A stretch of DNA of 64,000 nt, taken from assembly GCF_900163655.1 (NCBI RefSeq), contig NZ_FWFG01000035.1, positions 1 to 64,000 of the forward strand, read 5' to 3'. The position numbers were made by a program, and so were the translations under genes. This document shows positions 15,585 to 23,693 of the stretch, piece after piece. Origin of the DNA: Brachybacterium nesterenkovii (lineage in GTDB: Bacteria; Actinomycetota; Actinomycetes; Actinomycetales; Dermabacteraceae). Every line of letters begins with the position of its first letter. The stretch's first letter is position 1. The notes beneath the pieces were generated by a model that saw nothing but the letters and a program-made list of their open reading frames with translations, did not search any database and was not told the origin of the DNA.

Positions 15585-18500
15585 TCAGTCCGCGACGCCC
15601 CCGAACCGCGCGAGCGGCAGGGACGGCGGCGTCGCGGCAGGGCGCTCCTCGAGCCGTGCCAGCGCCTCCGCGATGCCCCGATCCAGCTGCGGGTCCTCGC
15701 CCGTGACCCACGCGCTGGGCGGGAACGGCACCTCGATGTCCGGTTCCACGCCGTAGTTCTCGATCGACCAGTCCACGCCCTCGTACCAGCTGGCGTACTT
15801 GGGCTGGGTGATCGGCGTGCCGTCGACCAGGTCGAAGCGGCCGTCGATGCCGATCACCCCGCCCCACGTGCGGGTGCCGATCACGGGGCCGATGCCCATC
15901 GCCTTCGCGACGGCGCAGACGATGTCCCCGTCGGATCCCGCCTCCTGATTGGTCACGAGCACGACCGGCCCCCGCGGGGCGAAGGCGGGGTAGGTGTACG
16001 GATCGTCGTGGCGCGGGTACGTCCACGAGAGCACGCGGCGCGCCAGGCGATCCGTGACGAGCTGAGAGGTGTGGCCGCCGCTGTTGTAGCGGACGTCGAC
16101 GACGATCCCCTCTGCCGCGCTCGCCCGCCGCAGGTCGCGGTGCATCTGCGCCCACCCGCTCGAGACCATGTCGGGGATGTGGAGGTAGCCGAGACGGCCT
16201 CCCGAGCGCGCGGCGACGCGCTCGCGCCGCGAGGCCACCCAGTCCTGGTAGCGCAGCTGCGTGTCATCGGCCAGGGGTACGACGACCACGCGGCGTCGGG
16301 AGCCGTCGCGCTCGAGCACGATCTCCGTGGGCCGGTCCGCCGTCCCCACCAGCAGCGGATGGGGCCCGGCCGCGGGATCCACCGCGCGGCCGTCGATCTG
16401 CACGATCGCATCGCCGGCCCGCGCCGCGACGCCCGGCGCCCGCAGCGGGGAGCGGGCTCCGGGATCGGTGGACTCGCCGCGCAGGACGCGGGTCAGCACC
16501 CAGCGGTCCCCCTGCCGTTCGAGGTCCGCGCCGAGCATGCCCGGGGTCGCCGGATGCTCCGGGGTCCACGGCTCGGGCAGCACGTAGGCGTGGCTCGTGC
16601 CGAGCTCGGCGATGACCTCCCACATCATGTCGACGAAGTCGTCCTCGGAGACCGTGCGGTCCACGGTCTCGTCGTACCAGGAGGTCATGGCGTGCCAGTC
16701 CTGGCCGTCCATGTCCTCGCGCCAGTACTGCTGGGCCATGATCCGGTAGCCGTCCCAGAGCATCCCACGGCGCTCCGCGATCGGGTCGACCTCGAGACGC
16801 AGACGGTCCAGGTCGACGACGACCCGGGCCGCATCGTCGTCCTCCACGCGGCGGTCGGCGGGGATCTGCGCGACGGTGCGGCCCCGGCGGATCACCAGCT
16901 GGGCGCCGTCGCCGGAGACGCGCACGTCGTCGACCCCCTCGGCGAGCGTGACGAGCCGTCGATCGGCCAGATGCCACAGCTCGAGCACCGGCCCGGGCTC
17001 CTCGCCCTCGACCCCTGCCCGGGTGGCCCCCAGGGCCGTGGCCTGCGGGTGCCGGAGCCACACGAATCCGACGGCGACGGGGGTCAGGCGGTTGAAGCGG
17101 CCCGACGGGACGGGGAAGGGCACCATGCGGTCCTCGATGCCGTCGAGCTCGAGATCGGTGCGCGGGGGAGCGGACGCATCCTGCGCCCCCGCGGCGGTCG
17201 ACGCCGTCGCGGGATCGGCCGTCGCCTGCCCGGTCCCAGGGCGCTCGGTCCCGGGACGGTCGGTCTCGGTCGCCCGGCCCGGATCGCCGACGCGCGTCGC
17301 ACCGGCCTCCCGCGCCCGGGCCTCCTCCTCACCGCCCGCGGAGGCCCAGCCGTCGGGTTCGGGCCCGAAGGGATCGCGCGTCTCCGGTCGCAGCGGGATG
17401 AGATGCGGGCGCTGGGCGTTGACGAACGCGAGGTCGAAGACCATGTCGTCGTAGGCGGTCTCGAACGTGCGGGCGGAGACGAGCGCGAGGTGGCGGCCGT
17501 CGGCGCTGAACACGGGCTGATCGTCGTGCACCGTGCCGTCGGTGATCGCGCTGGCCTCCGGTTCCTCGGCGTCGACGAGAGCGACCATGATGCGCGCGAG
17601 GAAATCGTCGACGGGCTGCGACCAGGCGAGCACGCGGGAGTCCGGCGACCAGGCCAGGTGGCGCACCTCCCCGCCCCGGGAACGCGCGAGCTCTCGGACG
17701 CTCCCGAGAGCGGGCGGCGTCTCAGCGTCACCGCCTGAGGTCACCGCCGCGCCGCTGCCGGGCCCGGCCTCGTCCGCGGCCTCATCGGCCCTCTGCGGCG
17801 TGCGTGCAGGGTCGGCGACACCCGTGAGCGTCGCCAGGCGCACCGTGCCGTCGTGGCAGGACAGCGCGATGCGCGAGCCGTCGGGGGAGGGGATCGCGTG
17901 GAGGATCCGCCCGACGTTCCCGAGGTCGAGACGGATCTCGTCCCCGCCCGCATCCAGCCGGCGGAGCCCCAGGACGTCGGATCCCACCGTGCCGTCCGTG
18001 CGATCGTGCCCGGCGTCCGCGTCGGTGACGAAGAGGGCGTACGGGCTGCGCCCGAGGGGCGCCGCCTCGCGAACACGCACCCCCGCGCCCCCCGACAGCA
18101 GGCGCGAGGGCCCGCCGCGGTGCGTCAGGACGTGCGCGCTGCCGCGCCACTCGACCACGCTGGCACGCGCATCGTGCGTGGGCCGCAGGGCGATGAGGTT
18201 CTCGCGCGGATCCGCGGGAGCCGGTCGGCGCGCCGCGGCGACTCCGGCGGTCGCGACCGGGATCTCGACGGGATCGGCGTCGAGGGAGTCCATCGCGAAC
18301 AGGCGCCCGCGGGAGGTGAAGACGATGCGCTCGCCGTCGCTCGCGGGCTCCCGCAGATACCCGGTCGCGCTGGTCAGGTGCGTGTGCACGCGCAGGTCCG
18401 AGCCGTCCAGGGCCACCGACCACAGGTTCGCGGTGGCACGGTCGGTGCGCGCGGCGCCCTCGCCCGGCGTGTCCGAGGCGAAGACGAAGCGGTCATCGAG

Positions 18501-19133
18501 GAAGAACCCCCGCCACTTGGGTGCGAGCAGGTCGTCGCGCAGCGGCTCCCAGGTGCGTGCGGCATGGCGCTCCGCCGGAGCATCGAGCGGGACGTCCTCG
18601 CAAGAGATCCACAGCCGCGGTGCGGTCCCGCCCTGGTAGTGCTTCCAGTTCGAGATGTCGCGCCGCCACATCGTCGTGACGACGGTCGTGCCCGACGGGT
18701 GGAACGCGACCTCGCTCGCCCTCCCCAGCGGCAGCAGTCGGGCCCCGCCGGCCAGATCCAGCGCCCACAGCTGGGCGTCGCGCCCGCTGAGACGGGCCCC
18801 GTGGCCCGTGGTCACCAGCACCCGTCCGTCATCGAGCCACCCGGCGACGCGCGTGTGCCGGTTGCCCCAGAACGTGAGGCGGCGCGGCGCTGCCGACCCG
18901 TCGAGGGGGACGACATGCACTTCCCGCTGCCCCGTCAGCAGGCTCGTGAAGGCGACGAGGGCGCCGTCCGGGGAGATCCGCGGGTAGGCGACCGGGGCGG
19001 CGTCATCGGTCAGGCGCCACGCGCGCCCGCCTGCGTACGGGGCCGCCCAGACATCGTCCGCAGCGCAGAAGACCACGTGGTCCCCGCGCACATCGGGGTA
19101 GCGGATGTAGCTGGCAGCGGCGGGTGATGACAT
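15585..19133 (-). CDS. Tricorn protease
   Basis: A 1182-aa tricorn-type peptidase: N-terminal beta-propellers (repeats such as YPRISPDGALVAFTS and HAIPSPDGSRIALSCHDG), a C1 region, a PDZ domain (PGVAARAGDAIVQIDG) and a tail-specific-protease core. The nucleophile Ser is in NQEAGSDGDIV, and RYNSGGHTSQLVTDRL supports the oxyanion region. The family degrades proteasome- or Clp-derived peptides in the cytoplasm. An insertion of about 55 residues rich in Thr, Ala, Pro and Asp interrupts the second propeller. ATG 19133 is fixed by a TAGGGT box 7 nt upstream; a GTG at 19142 would begin inside that promoter. Confidence 0.92.
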   Translation of the reverse strand: MSSPAAASYIRYPDVRGDHVVFCAADDVWAAPYAGGRAWRLTDDAAPVAYPRISPDGALVAFTSLLTGQREVHVVPLDGSAAPRRLTFWGNRHTRVAGWLDDGRVLVTTGHGARLSGRDAQLWALDLAGGARLLPLGRASEVAFHPSGTTVVTTMWRRDISNWKHYQGGTAPRLWISCEDVPLDAPAERHAARTWEPLRDDLLAPKWRGFFLDDRFVFASDTPGEGAARTDRATANLWSVALDGSDLRVHTHLTSATGYLREPASDGERIVFTSRGRLFAMDSLDADPVEIPVATAGVAAARRPAPADPRENLIALRPTHDARASVVEWRGSAHVLTHRGGPSRLLSGGAGVRVREAAPLGRSPYALFVTDADAGHDRTDGTVGSDVLGLRRLDAGGDEIRLDLGNVGRILHAIPSPDGSRIALSCHDGTVRLATLTGVADPARTPQRADEAADEAGPGSGAAVTSGGDAETPPALGSVRELARSRGGEVRHLAWSPDSRVLAWSQPVDDFLARIMVALVDAEEPEASAITDGTVHDDQPVFSADGRHLALVSARTFETAYDDMVFDLAFVNAQRPHLIPLRPETRDPFGPEPDGWASAGGEEEARAREAGATRVGDPGRATETDRPGTERPGTGQATADPATASTAAGAQDASAPPRTDLELDGIEDRMVPFPVPSGRFNRLTPVAVGFVWLRHPQATALGATRAGVEGEEPGPVLELWHLADRRLVTLAEGVDDVRVSGDGAQLVIRRGRTVAQIPADRRVEDDDAARVVVDLDRLRLEVDPIAERRGMLWDGYRIMAQQYWREDMDGQDWHAMTSWYDETVDRTVSEDDFVDMMWEVIAELGTSHAYVLPEPWTPEHPATPGMLGADLERQGDRWVLTRVLRGESTDPGARSPLRAPGVAARAGDAIVQIDGRAVDPAAGPHPLLVGTADRPTEIVLERDGSRRRVVVVPLADDTQLRYQDWVASRRERVAARSGGRLGYLHIPDMVSSGWAQMHRDLRRASAAEGIVVDVRYNSGGHTSQLVTDRLARRVLSWTYPRHDDPYTYPAFAPRGPVVLVTNQEAGSDGDIVCAVAKAMGIGPVIGTRTWGGVIGIDGRFDLVDGTPITQPKYASWYEGVDWSIENYGVEPDIEVPFPPSAWVTGEDPQLDRGIAEALARLEERPAATPPSLPLARFGGVAD

Positions 19134-19140
19134 GCGTCTC

Positions 19141-19146
19141 ACCCTA
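19141..19146 (-). promoter_or_regulatory. Leaderless -10 box of the tricorn gene
   Basis: TAGGGT on the minus strand ends 7 nt before the ATG at 19133. Confidence 0.5.
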
Positions 19147-19217
19147 GGCCCGGGGTCCGACGAACGAGCGGAGCCGGGCCGGGGAGGGGGCGCGCGGCGG
19201 AACCTTTCGGCCCGGTG

Positions 19218-19640
19218 TCAGCCGGCCGTCGGCAGCATCTGCGCGCGGGCGTCCGAGCTCGGGACCACCTCGCGGGCGAAGGGGAAGCACGTGACCGGGA
19301 TCAGCTTGATGTTCGCCCAGGCCAGCGGGAGGCCGATGATCGTCGCGGCCTGCGCGAACGCCGTGATCATGTGACCCAGCGCGAGCCACCAGCCCGCGAT
19401 GACGAACCAGATCACGTTGCCGATCGCGCTCATCGCCCCGGCGCGGCCCGGGACCACGCGCACCTCGCGGCCGAACGGCCAGGCGACAAAGCCCGCGATC
19501 CGGAACGACGCGAGGCCGAAGGGGATCGTGACGATGAAGATGCAGGCCAGGACGCCCGCGACGATGTAGCCGAGGAACAGCGACCAGCCGGCGGTGAGGA
19601 ACCAGATGATGTTCAGGATCAGAGACAGGAGAGTGCGCAT
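19218..19640 (-). CDS. YccF-domain membrane protein
   Basis: A 140-aa protein with two tandem YccF units. Each begins with an NIIWFL or NVIWFV segment, and each ends in a Pro-Phe motif (FVAWPFGREV and VTCFPFAREV). Four membrane helices are predicted. The family is inner-membrane and of unknown function. A TACGCT box lies 6 nt before the ATG at 19640, so it has its own leaderless promoter. Confidence 0.85.
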   Translation of the reverse strand: MRTLLSLILNIIWFLTAGWSLFLGYIVAGVLACIFIVTIPFGLASFRIAGFVAWPFGREVRVVPGRAGAMSAIGNVIWFVIAGWWLALGHMITAFAQAATIIGLPLAWANIKLIPVTCFPFAREVVPSSDARAQMLPTAG

Positions 19641-19686
19641 CCCTCGAGCGTAGGCCCGGCGCCTGCGCCCGTGCAGGGACTCGGCG

Positions 19687-20178
19687 TCAGCGCGACTCCT
19701 GACCCGCCTCGTAGGCGGCGATCTCCGCGAGCTTGGCGCCGTACGCGCTCGCCGGATCGTGGCGGGCGTCGAGCCAGACGTCGACCAGGGCGCAGGCGGC
19801 GACCGGGGCGATCACGTTCTGCCCCATGCACAGGATCTGGGCGTCGTAGTTCTCGACCGCGCCGCGCACGGTCACGAGGTCGTGGGCGGTCGCGGCGCGC
19901 ACCCCCGGGACCTTGCTCGCGGCGATCGCGGTGCCGATGCCGGTTCCGCAGATCACGATCGCTCGATCGCCGGTGCCGTCGGCGATGGCGTGCGCCGCTC
20001 GGAAGGAGACATCGGGGTAGGTGATGTCGGCTGTCGAGAGGTCGGTGACGGACTCGACCCGCGAGTCGGCTCGGAGGTGCTCCAGGACGACGTCCTTGAG
20101 GGCGGCGCCGTTGGCCGGCGCGCCGATGACGATGCGCAAGGGGGCCTCCCCGGTGCGGACGACGCGCGCGTCCAGCAT
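19687..20178 (-). CDS. RpiB/LacAB-family sugar-phosphate isomerase
   Basis: A 163-aa RpiB-type isomerase. The active-site loop is CGTGIGTAIAASKVPGVRAA with the catalytic Cys, followed by a His (TAHD) and GQNVI. Family members interconvert ribose-5-P/ribulose-5-P or related tetrose and hexose phosphates. GTGIGTA, instead of the more usual GTGIGMS, and the distinct N-terminus suggest a specialised substrate rather than the general RpiB. ATG 20178 has TAGGGT 8 nt upstream. No other sugar gene is adjacent. Confidence 0.8.
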   Translation of the reverse strand: MLDARVVRTGEAPLRIVIGAPANGAALKDVVLEHLRADSRVESVTDLSTADITYPDVSFRAAHAIADGTGDRAIVICGTGIGTAIAASKVPGVRAATAHDLVTVRGAVENYDAQILCMGQNVIAPVAACALVDVWLDARHDPASAYGAKLAEIAAYEAGQESR

Positions 20179-20292
20179 CGTCCTCGACCCTACGTGGGGC
20201 AGGGCGCCGGGCGCACCCGGTTGCGGCAGAGCGGCCCGGCGCTGCCGTCGGTCGCGAGCTCCGCACCACATCGGACTGCGGGCCCGGCAGCG

Positions 20293-20682
20293 TCAGCCCT
20301 CGATCATGCCGCCGAGCGCGCCCGCGATGTAGGGCACGAGCCAGATCGCCCAGACGATGACGGACAGGCGGTGGAACGTCGCGAGCTCGGCCGGACGGTT
20401 CCGCAGCAGGACGATCACCGCCCACGCGGCGTGGAACAGCATGAGGAGCAGGGCGATCGCTCCCGTCACCATCATCAGCGAGGTGAGGGGACCGGACTGG
20501 GTGGAGAGGCCGGACTCCTGGATGCGACCCATCAGGACGGTGCCGGTCGTGTCGCAGGCGAGACCGGCCAGGAACATCACCGCATGCCAGGGGCGCAGCG
20601 TGCGCTGGCGGTGCTCGGCCCACACGCCCACGGTGTAGAGGACGAGAGCGGCGGTGATGAAGAGGATCGCGAAGAGGGTCAT
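20293..20682 (-). CDS. HsmA-like four-helix membrane protein
   Basis: A 129-aa protein with four membrane helices, of the HsmA/TIGR03987 type as I recall it. FYTVGVWAEHRQ-like sequence (LYTVGVWAEHRQ) in helix 1, LAGLACDTTGT in helix 2 and WLVPYIAGALGGM at the end fit the family. The role is unknown. ATG 20682 is preferred because TACGCT (20690-20695) lies 7 nt upstream. A 44-bp imperfect palindrome follows immediately, so expression is probably regulated. Confidence 0.75.
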   Translation of the reverse strand: MTLFAILFITAALVLYTVGVWAEHRQRTLRPWHAVMFLAGLACDTTGTVLMGRIQESGLSTQSGPLTSLMMVTGAIALLLMLFHAAWAVIVLLRNRPAELATFHRLSVIVWAIWLVPYIAGALGGMIEG

Positions 20683-20689
20683 GGGTGTC

Positions 20690-20695
20690 AGCGTA
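20690..20695 (-). promoter_or_regulatory. Leaderless -10 box of the HsmA-like gene
   Basis: TACGCT on the minus strand ends 7 nt before the ATG at 20682. Confidence 0.5.
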
Positions 20696-20696
20696 G

Positions 20697-20740
20697 GTTT
20701 CTGACGGAGTGTCGTCACGATGATGACGGAGCGTCAGAAC
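20697..20740. promoter_or_regulatory. 44-bp palindromic operator candidate
   Basis: The ends GTTTCTGACG and CGTCAGAAC are inverted repeats, and TGACGGAG occurs on both halves. The site starts directly upstream of the -10 box of the HsmA-like gene, covering -35, as expected for a TetR- or MarR-type operator. No regulator gene is adjacent. Confidence 0.5.
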
Positions 20741-20887
20741 GTGATGTGCGACGTGGCGTGGAGGATCAACGGCGATGCAGCGATGCGGCGGACCGGCAGC
20801 GGGGGAGGGATGGGAGGGGTGGGCCTTCGGTCCGGTGCACTCGTGCGCGAGATCGGCCGTAGGACCGGCCCTGACACGGGGGCAGCC

Positions 20888-20962
20888 GTCCAGAATCTGC
20901 AGCGCAGCGGCAGCTGCTCCGCACTATCCGGGGCAGATGCCGTCCCGGTGCAGAATCTGGAC
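20888..20962 (+). repeat. 75-bp palindromic element, copy 1 (solo)
   Basis: It begins GTCCAGAATCTGCA and ends TGCAGAATCTGGAC; the ends are inverted repeats with one mismatch. It shares the central block CTCCGCACTATCCGGGGCAG with copy 3 and is exactly the same length as copies 2 and 3. No endonuclease gene is next to this copy. The rest of 20741-21204 holds only a hairpin and a direct repeat. Confidence 0.8.
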
Positions 20963-20976
20963 AGCTCGGCAGGAGA

Positions 20977-21009
20977 AAGCGCCGCCGCCCGAGACGGGCG
21001 ACGGCGCTT
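20977..21009. terminator. Hairpin, probable terminator of the VOC gene
   Basis: AAGCGCCG pairs with CGGCGCTT, extended inside by CCCG/CGGG around AGA. It is about 195 bp downstream of the VOC stop codon. Confidence 0.45.
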
Positions 21010-21067
21010 GTCGTGCGGGGATCGACGCGGCGAACGGTGTGGGGCAGGCGGGGAGCGGTCGGTCTCT

Positions 21068-21208
21068 GCCGCCGGCTGGTTCCTCGCCGCCGGCTCCGGC
21101 CTCCGAGTTCGTCGATCAGCGGTGCTGTCTGACTGCTCTCCTCCCCGTCGACCTCCGCCGCCGGCTGGTTCCTCGCCGCCGGCTCCGGCCTCCGAGTTCG
21201 TCGATCAG
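21068..21208. repeat. Two perfect 52-bp direct repeats
   Basis: The same 52 bp occur at 21068-21119 and 21157-21208, separated by 37 bp. The unit starts GCCGCCGGCTGGTTCCTCGC and ends with TTCGTCGATCAG. The second copy includes the stop codon of the VOC gene, so the duplication took in the 3' end of that gene. Confidence 0.9.
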
Positions 21209-21657
21209 TCCTCGGGCCCCGCTTGCACGGGCGCGGCCTCCACGTTGATCTGCCACAGCACCCCGAAGCGATCCTTCGCCTGCCCGTAGTGCGCACCCCA
21301 CGGCGCCTGCTCGAAGGGCATCGCGACCTCGCCGCCGGCGCTCGCGATCCTCTCGATCAGCTCCCGACCGGCCTCGACGGTCGCAGGCTGCAGGATGAAG
21401 GAGTGGACGCCGCAGTCCAGCGGTGCGGGCGACGCCTGGCCGATCGCGTCGCCCCCGGCGATGTTCACGAGGCCGCCGTGCAGGTGCGCATGCGCGACCG
21501 CGCCCTCGGGCGGCGTGAACGGGAATCCGGAGGTGTCCATCGCGTCGTACGACATGAGGTCGAGGTCGCCGCCGAAGAGCTCGTGCCAGTGCTCGAGCAC
21601 CTCCGCCGCATTGCCGGGGAAGTTGATGTAGGGGGCGAACGAGGGGTACTGGGCCAT
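21205..21657 (-). CDS. VOC-superfamily (PhnB-like) protein
   Basis: A 150-aa vicinal-oxygen-chelate fold protein of the PhnB/3-demethylubiquinone-like type. PSFAPYINFPGNAAEVLEHWHELFGG at the start and DRFGVLWQIN at the end are typical. The fold has two beta-alpha-beta3 units; the function of this group (possible metal-dependent enzyme or binding protein) is usually unknown. Its stop codon lies within the downstream 52-bp repeat. Confidence 0.82.
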   Translation of the reverse strand: MAQYPSFAPYINFPGNAAEVLEHWHELFGGDLDLMSYDAMDTSGFPFTPPEGAVAHAHLHGGLVNIAGGDAIGQASPAPLDCGVHSFILQPATVEAGRELIERIASAGGEVAMPFEQAPWGAHYGQAKDRFGVLWQINVEAAPVQAGPED

Positions 21658-21746
21658 GGTGTCCTCCACGGGTCCGGGCGGCCGACGGCCGCGCTCGCGC
21701 CCATCATCGCAAGGAGCATCGCCGGGCGACCGGACCGCGAGGCGGC

Positions 21747-21821
21747 GTCCGGATTCTGAAGTCTCGTGACGTCTCCTTCGCGCAATCCGAAGCAGATGTC
21801 GTCCCACGGCAGATTCTGGAC
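21747..21821 (+). repeat. 75-bp palindromic element, copy 2
   Basis: It begins GTCCGGATTCTG and ends CAGATTCTGGAC, with AAGCAGATGTCGTCCCACGG near the right end matching copies 1 and 3. It lies 10 bp past the stop codon of the AbiEi/DUF559 gene. It has diverged more than copies 1 and 3 but keeps length and ends. Confidence 0.75.
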
Positions 21822-21831
21822 GGTCCGGCTC

Positions 21832-22707
21832 TCAGGTGCGCGTCCGGGGTGCCCGATGGTCGCCGCGCCGGACCATCGCCAGCAGCACCTGCGAGGTCCG
21901 ATCCCAGTCGAGCACGACCTGCTCCCAGGTGAGCCGGACCGGGATGTATCCGAGCTCCCGCAGCCGCAGGTCCCGCTGTCGATCTCGGTGGAACTGCTCG
22001 GTGCCGGCGTGGAACGCGACGCTGTCGCACTCGATCACCAGGCGCTCGCCGACGACCATGTCCACGTGCCCCACCCCGGGGATGAGGACCTGGGGACGGA
22101 CCGCGATCCCCCGGCGCTCCAGGAAGCGGCGGACGATCGTCTCCGTGCCGGATTCGGCTGTCGCAGAGAGAGGGAAGATCGCCGCCCGGTGCCGCGCGGA
22201 GAGGCCCGCGGCGACCTCATGGACCTCGGCCGCAGTGATGAGCCGCAGGTGGAGGGCTGATTCCAGGACGATCGCGGCCCCCGTGGCATCGAGACAGCGA
22301 AGCGCGTGGGTCAGCGCGTCCATCAGGGGCAGGATCGGGGCGTCCACGGGCCACGCCGTCGGCGGCGGATCGTGGAGCAGAATGCCCTGCCCGACAGCGC
22401 GTCCGCGGTCGGCGCGACGTCCGGTGCGGAGTGCGGCCTCGTGCGAGTGCGGCGACACCGGAGCCCAGATCCCGTGCAGGCGGAGCGCGCTGATGCAGGT
22501 CAGGCGATGGCCGCGGCGCAGGGCGGAGAGAGCTTCCTCGGGCGCGCCCGCCGTGGCGTACCAGCCGTGGGCGATGCGCCGCATCCGGCCGTCACGAAGG
22601 AGCAGCCCGAGCTGGCGCTTCCCGATGCCGCTGGCCGTCAGCTGCCGACGCGATCGGATGTGCAGCTCGGGCGACCGCATCGGCACGGGCGCGGCGGGTT
22701 TGGACAT
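21832..22707 (-). CDS. AbiEi-type winged-helix/DUF559 endonuclease
   Basis: A 291-aa protein. Residues about 10-90 resemble the N-terminal winged helix of AbiEi antitoxins (IGKRQLGLLLRDGRMRRIAHGWYATA, then RGHRLTCISALRLHGIW). The C-terminal 110 residues form a DUF559/Vsr-like nuclease: ESGTETIVRRFLERRG, GHVDMVVGERLVIECDS, then LRELGYIPVRLTWEQVVLD. The catalytic acids are probably Glu of SGTE, Asp of VDMVV and Glu of IECD. No toxin gene is adjacent, so this is not a simple AbiE system. A CACGAT -10 box lies 6 nt before the ATG at 22707, and 75-bp palindromes lie on both sides. The function is unknown. Confidence 0.82.
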   Translation of the reverse strand: MSKPAAPVPMRSPELHIRSRRQLTASGIGKRQLGLLLRDGRMRRIAHGWYATAGAPEEALSALRRGHRLTCISALRLHGIWAPVSPHSHEAALRTGRRADRGRAVGQGILLHDPPPTAWPVDAPILPLMDALTHALRCLDATGAAIVLESALHLRLITAAEVHEVAAGLSARHRAAIFPLSATAESGTETIVRRFLERRGIAVRPQVLIPGVGHVDMVVGERLVIECDSVAFHAGTEQFHRDRQRDLRLRELGYIPVRLTWEQVVLDWDRTSQVLLAMVRRGDHRAPRTRT

Positions 22708-22729
22708 GGAGGCATCGTGCGGGACATCC

Positions 22730-22749
22730 CTGCAGCACCGGTGCTGCAG
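22730..22749. promoter_or_regulatory. Perfect 20-bp palindrome upstream of the endonuclease gene
   Basis: CTGCAGCACCGGTGCTGCAG reads the same on both strands. It is 22 bp upstream of the ATG, in the -35 region of the endonuclease gene, so it is a candidate operator, possibly for the protein's own winged helix. Confidence 0.55.
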
Positions 22750-22878
22750 CGGCTGGCCTGTGGACAGGTCGGCTCTGGGGAGGAAGCGAGGAAAGTGCTT
22801 GTGCGGGGACAGGGACGAGTGCAAGGACGAGGGAGTGCGGTGCTGAGCGGAGCCCGGGGCAACGGAGCAGGGGGCCCC

Positions 22879-22953
22879 GTCCAGAAAATGCAGTGACACA
22901 GCATGTGCTCCGCACTATCCGGGGCAGATGCCGCCTCACTGCATTCTGTGGAC
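22879..22953 (+). repeat. 75-bp palindromic element, copy 3
   Basis: It begins GTCCAGAAAATGCAGTGA and ends TCACTGCATTCTGTGGAC, inverted arms of 18 bp with two mismatches. The centre CTCCGCACTATCCGGGGCAG is shared with copy 1. It lies 172 bp upstream of the endonuclease ATG, so copies 2 and 3 bracket that gene. Apart from the 20-bp palindrome and a terminator near 23078, I see nothing else in 22708-23165. Confidence 0.8.
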
Positions 22954-23058
22954 AGGCGGGCCGTGGGGCGCGGAGGGGTCGGTGGCCCGGGCGGCGCACG
23001 ACGGGACAGGCGGGCGGACCGGCGCAGGGGGACCGGTAGATCAGCCGGCGCACGACGA

Positions 23059-23097
23059 GAGCGGGGCGCCCCTGCTGTGCACAGGAGCACCCCGCTC
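23059..23097. terminator. Hairpin terminator of the ferritin gene
   Basis: GAGCGGGG pairs with CCCCGCTC, with CCTG/CAGG closing the inner part of the stem. It is about 70 bp past the ferritin stop codon. Confidence 0.6.
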
Positions 23098-23165
23098 GGG
23101 TCGGTGCGATGCCGCGGCGGGGCTGCGGGGCGGCTGAACCGCCCGCCTCCGCCCCGCCGCCGGGG

Positions 23166-23681
23166 TCACTCGTCCTCGGTGGACTCCGCGGGACGCTGGC
23201 CCAGCTCGGCGTCCAGGCGCAGCAGCCCGGAGCCGTCGTCGCCGATCAGCTCGAGGCGGCCCAGGATCTCCGAGGCGGTGGCCTCCTCCTCGATCTGCTC
23301 GTCGACGAACCAGTTCAGCAGCGGGCGAGCGTTGTAGTCGCCCTCCTTGTCGGCGCTGCGGTACAGCTCGCGGATGGCCTCGGAGACCTTCTGCTCGTGC
23401 GCGAGGGCCGCGGCGAAGACCTCCTTCATCGACAGGCCCGAGGGCACCTCCGGCGCGGCGATCGCGCCGATGCGGGCCTGGCCGTCGCGGTCCACGACGT
23501 GGTCGATGAACTTGTTGGCGTGGACGATCTCCTCGTCGGCCTGGTGGCGCAGCCAGGCGGCGATGCCCGGGAGATCCTGCTGATCGGCCTCGATGGCCAG
23601 CTGGCGGTAGACGATCGACGCCTCGAACTCGAGGGTGATCTGCTCGTTGAACTTCTTCTCCAGGTCGGTGCTCAGCTTCAT
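23166..23681 (-). CDS. Ferritin
   Basis: A 171-aa ferritin of the bacterial FtnA type. Ferroxidase-centre ligands are visible in NEQITLEFEASIVYRQLA (Glu18, Tyr25), DEEIVHANKF (Glu and His) and later FVDEQIEEEA. It would form a 24-mer storing iron as ferric mineral in the cytoplasm. ATG 23681 is fixed by TATGGT 6 nt upstream. It stands alone. Confidence 0.9.
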   Translation of the reverse strand: MKLSTDLEKKFNEQITLEFEASIVYRQLAIEADQQDLPGIAAWLRHQADEEIVHANKFIDHVVDRDGQARIGAIAAPEVPSGLSMKEVFAAALAHEQKVSEAIRELYRSADKEGDYNARPLLNWFVDEQIEEEATASEILGRLELIGDDGSGLLRLDAELGQRPAESTEDE

Positions 23682-23687
23682 GCTCCA

Positions 23688-23693
23688 ACCATA
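23688..23693 (-). promoter_or_regulatory. Leaderless -10 box of the ferritin gene
   Basis: TATGGT on the minus strand ends 6 nt before the ATG at 23681. Confidence 0.55.

Noticed and set aside
21832-22707. AbiE-type toxin-antitoxin system
   Set aside because: Only the AbiEi-like N-terminal helix-turn-helix is present, fused to a DUF559 nuclease. There is no AbiEii nucleotidyltransferase gene nearby.
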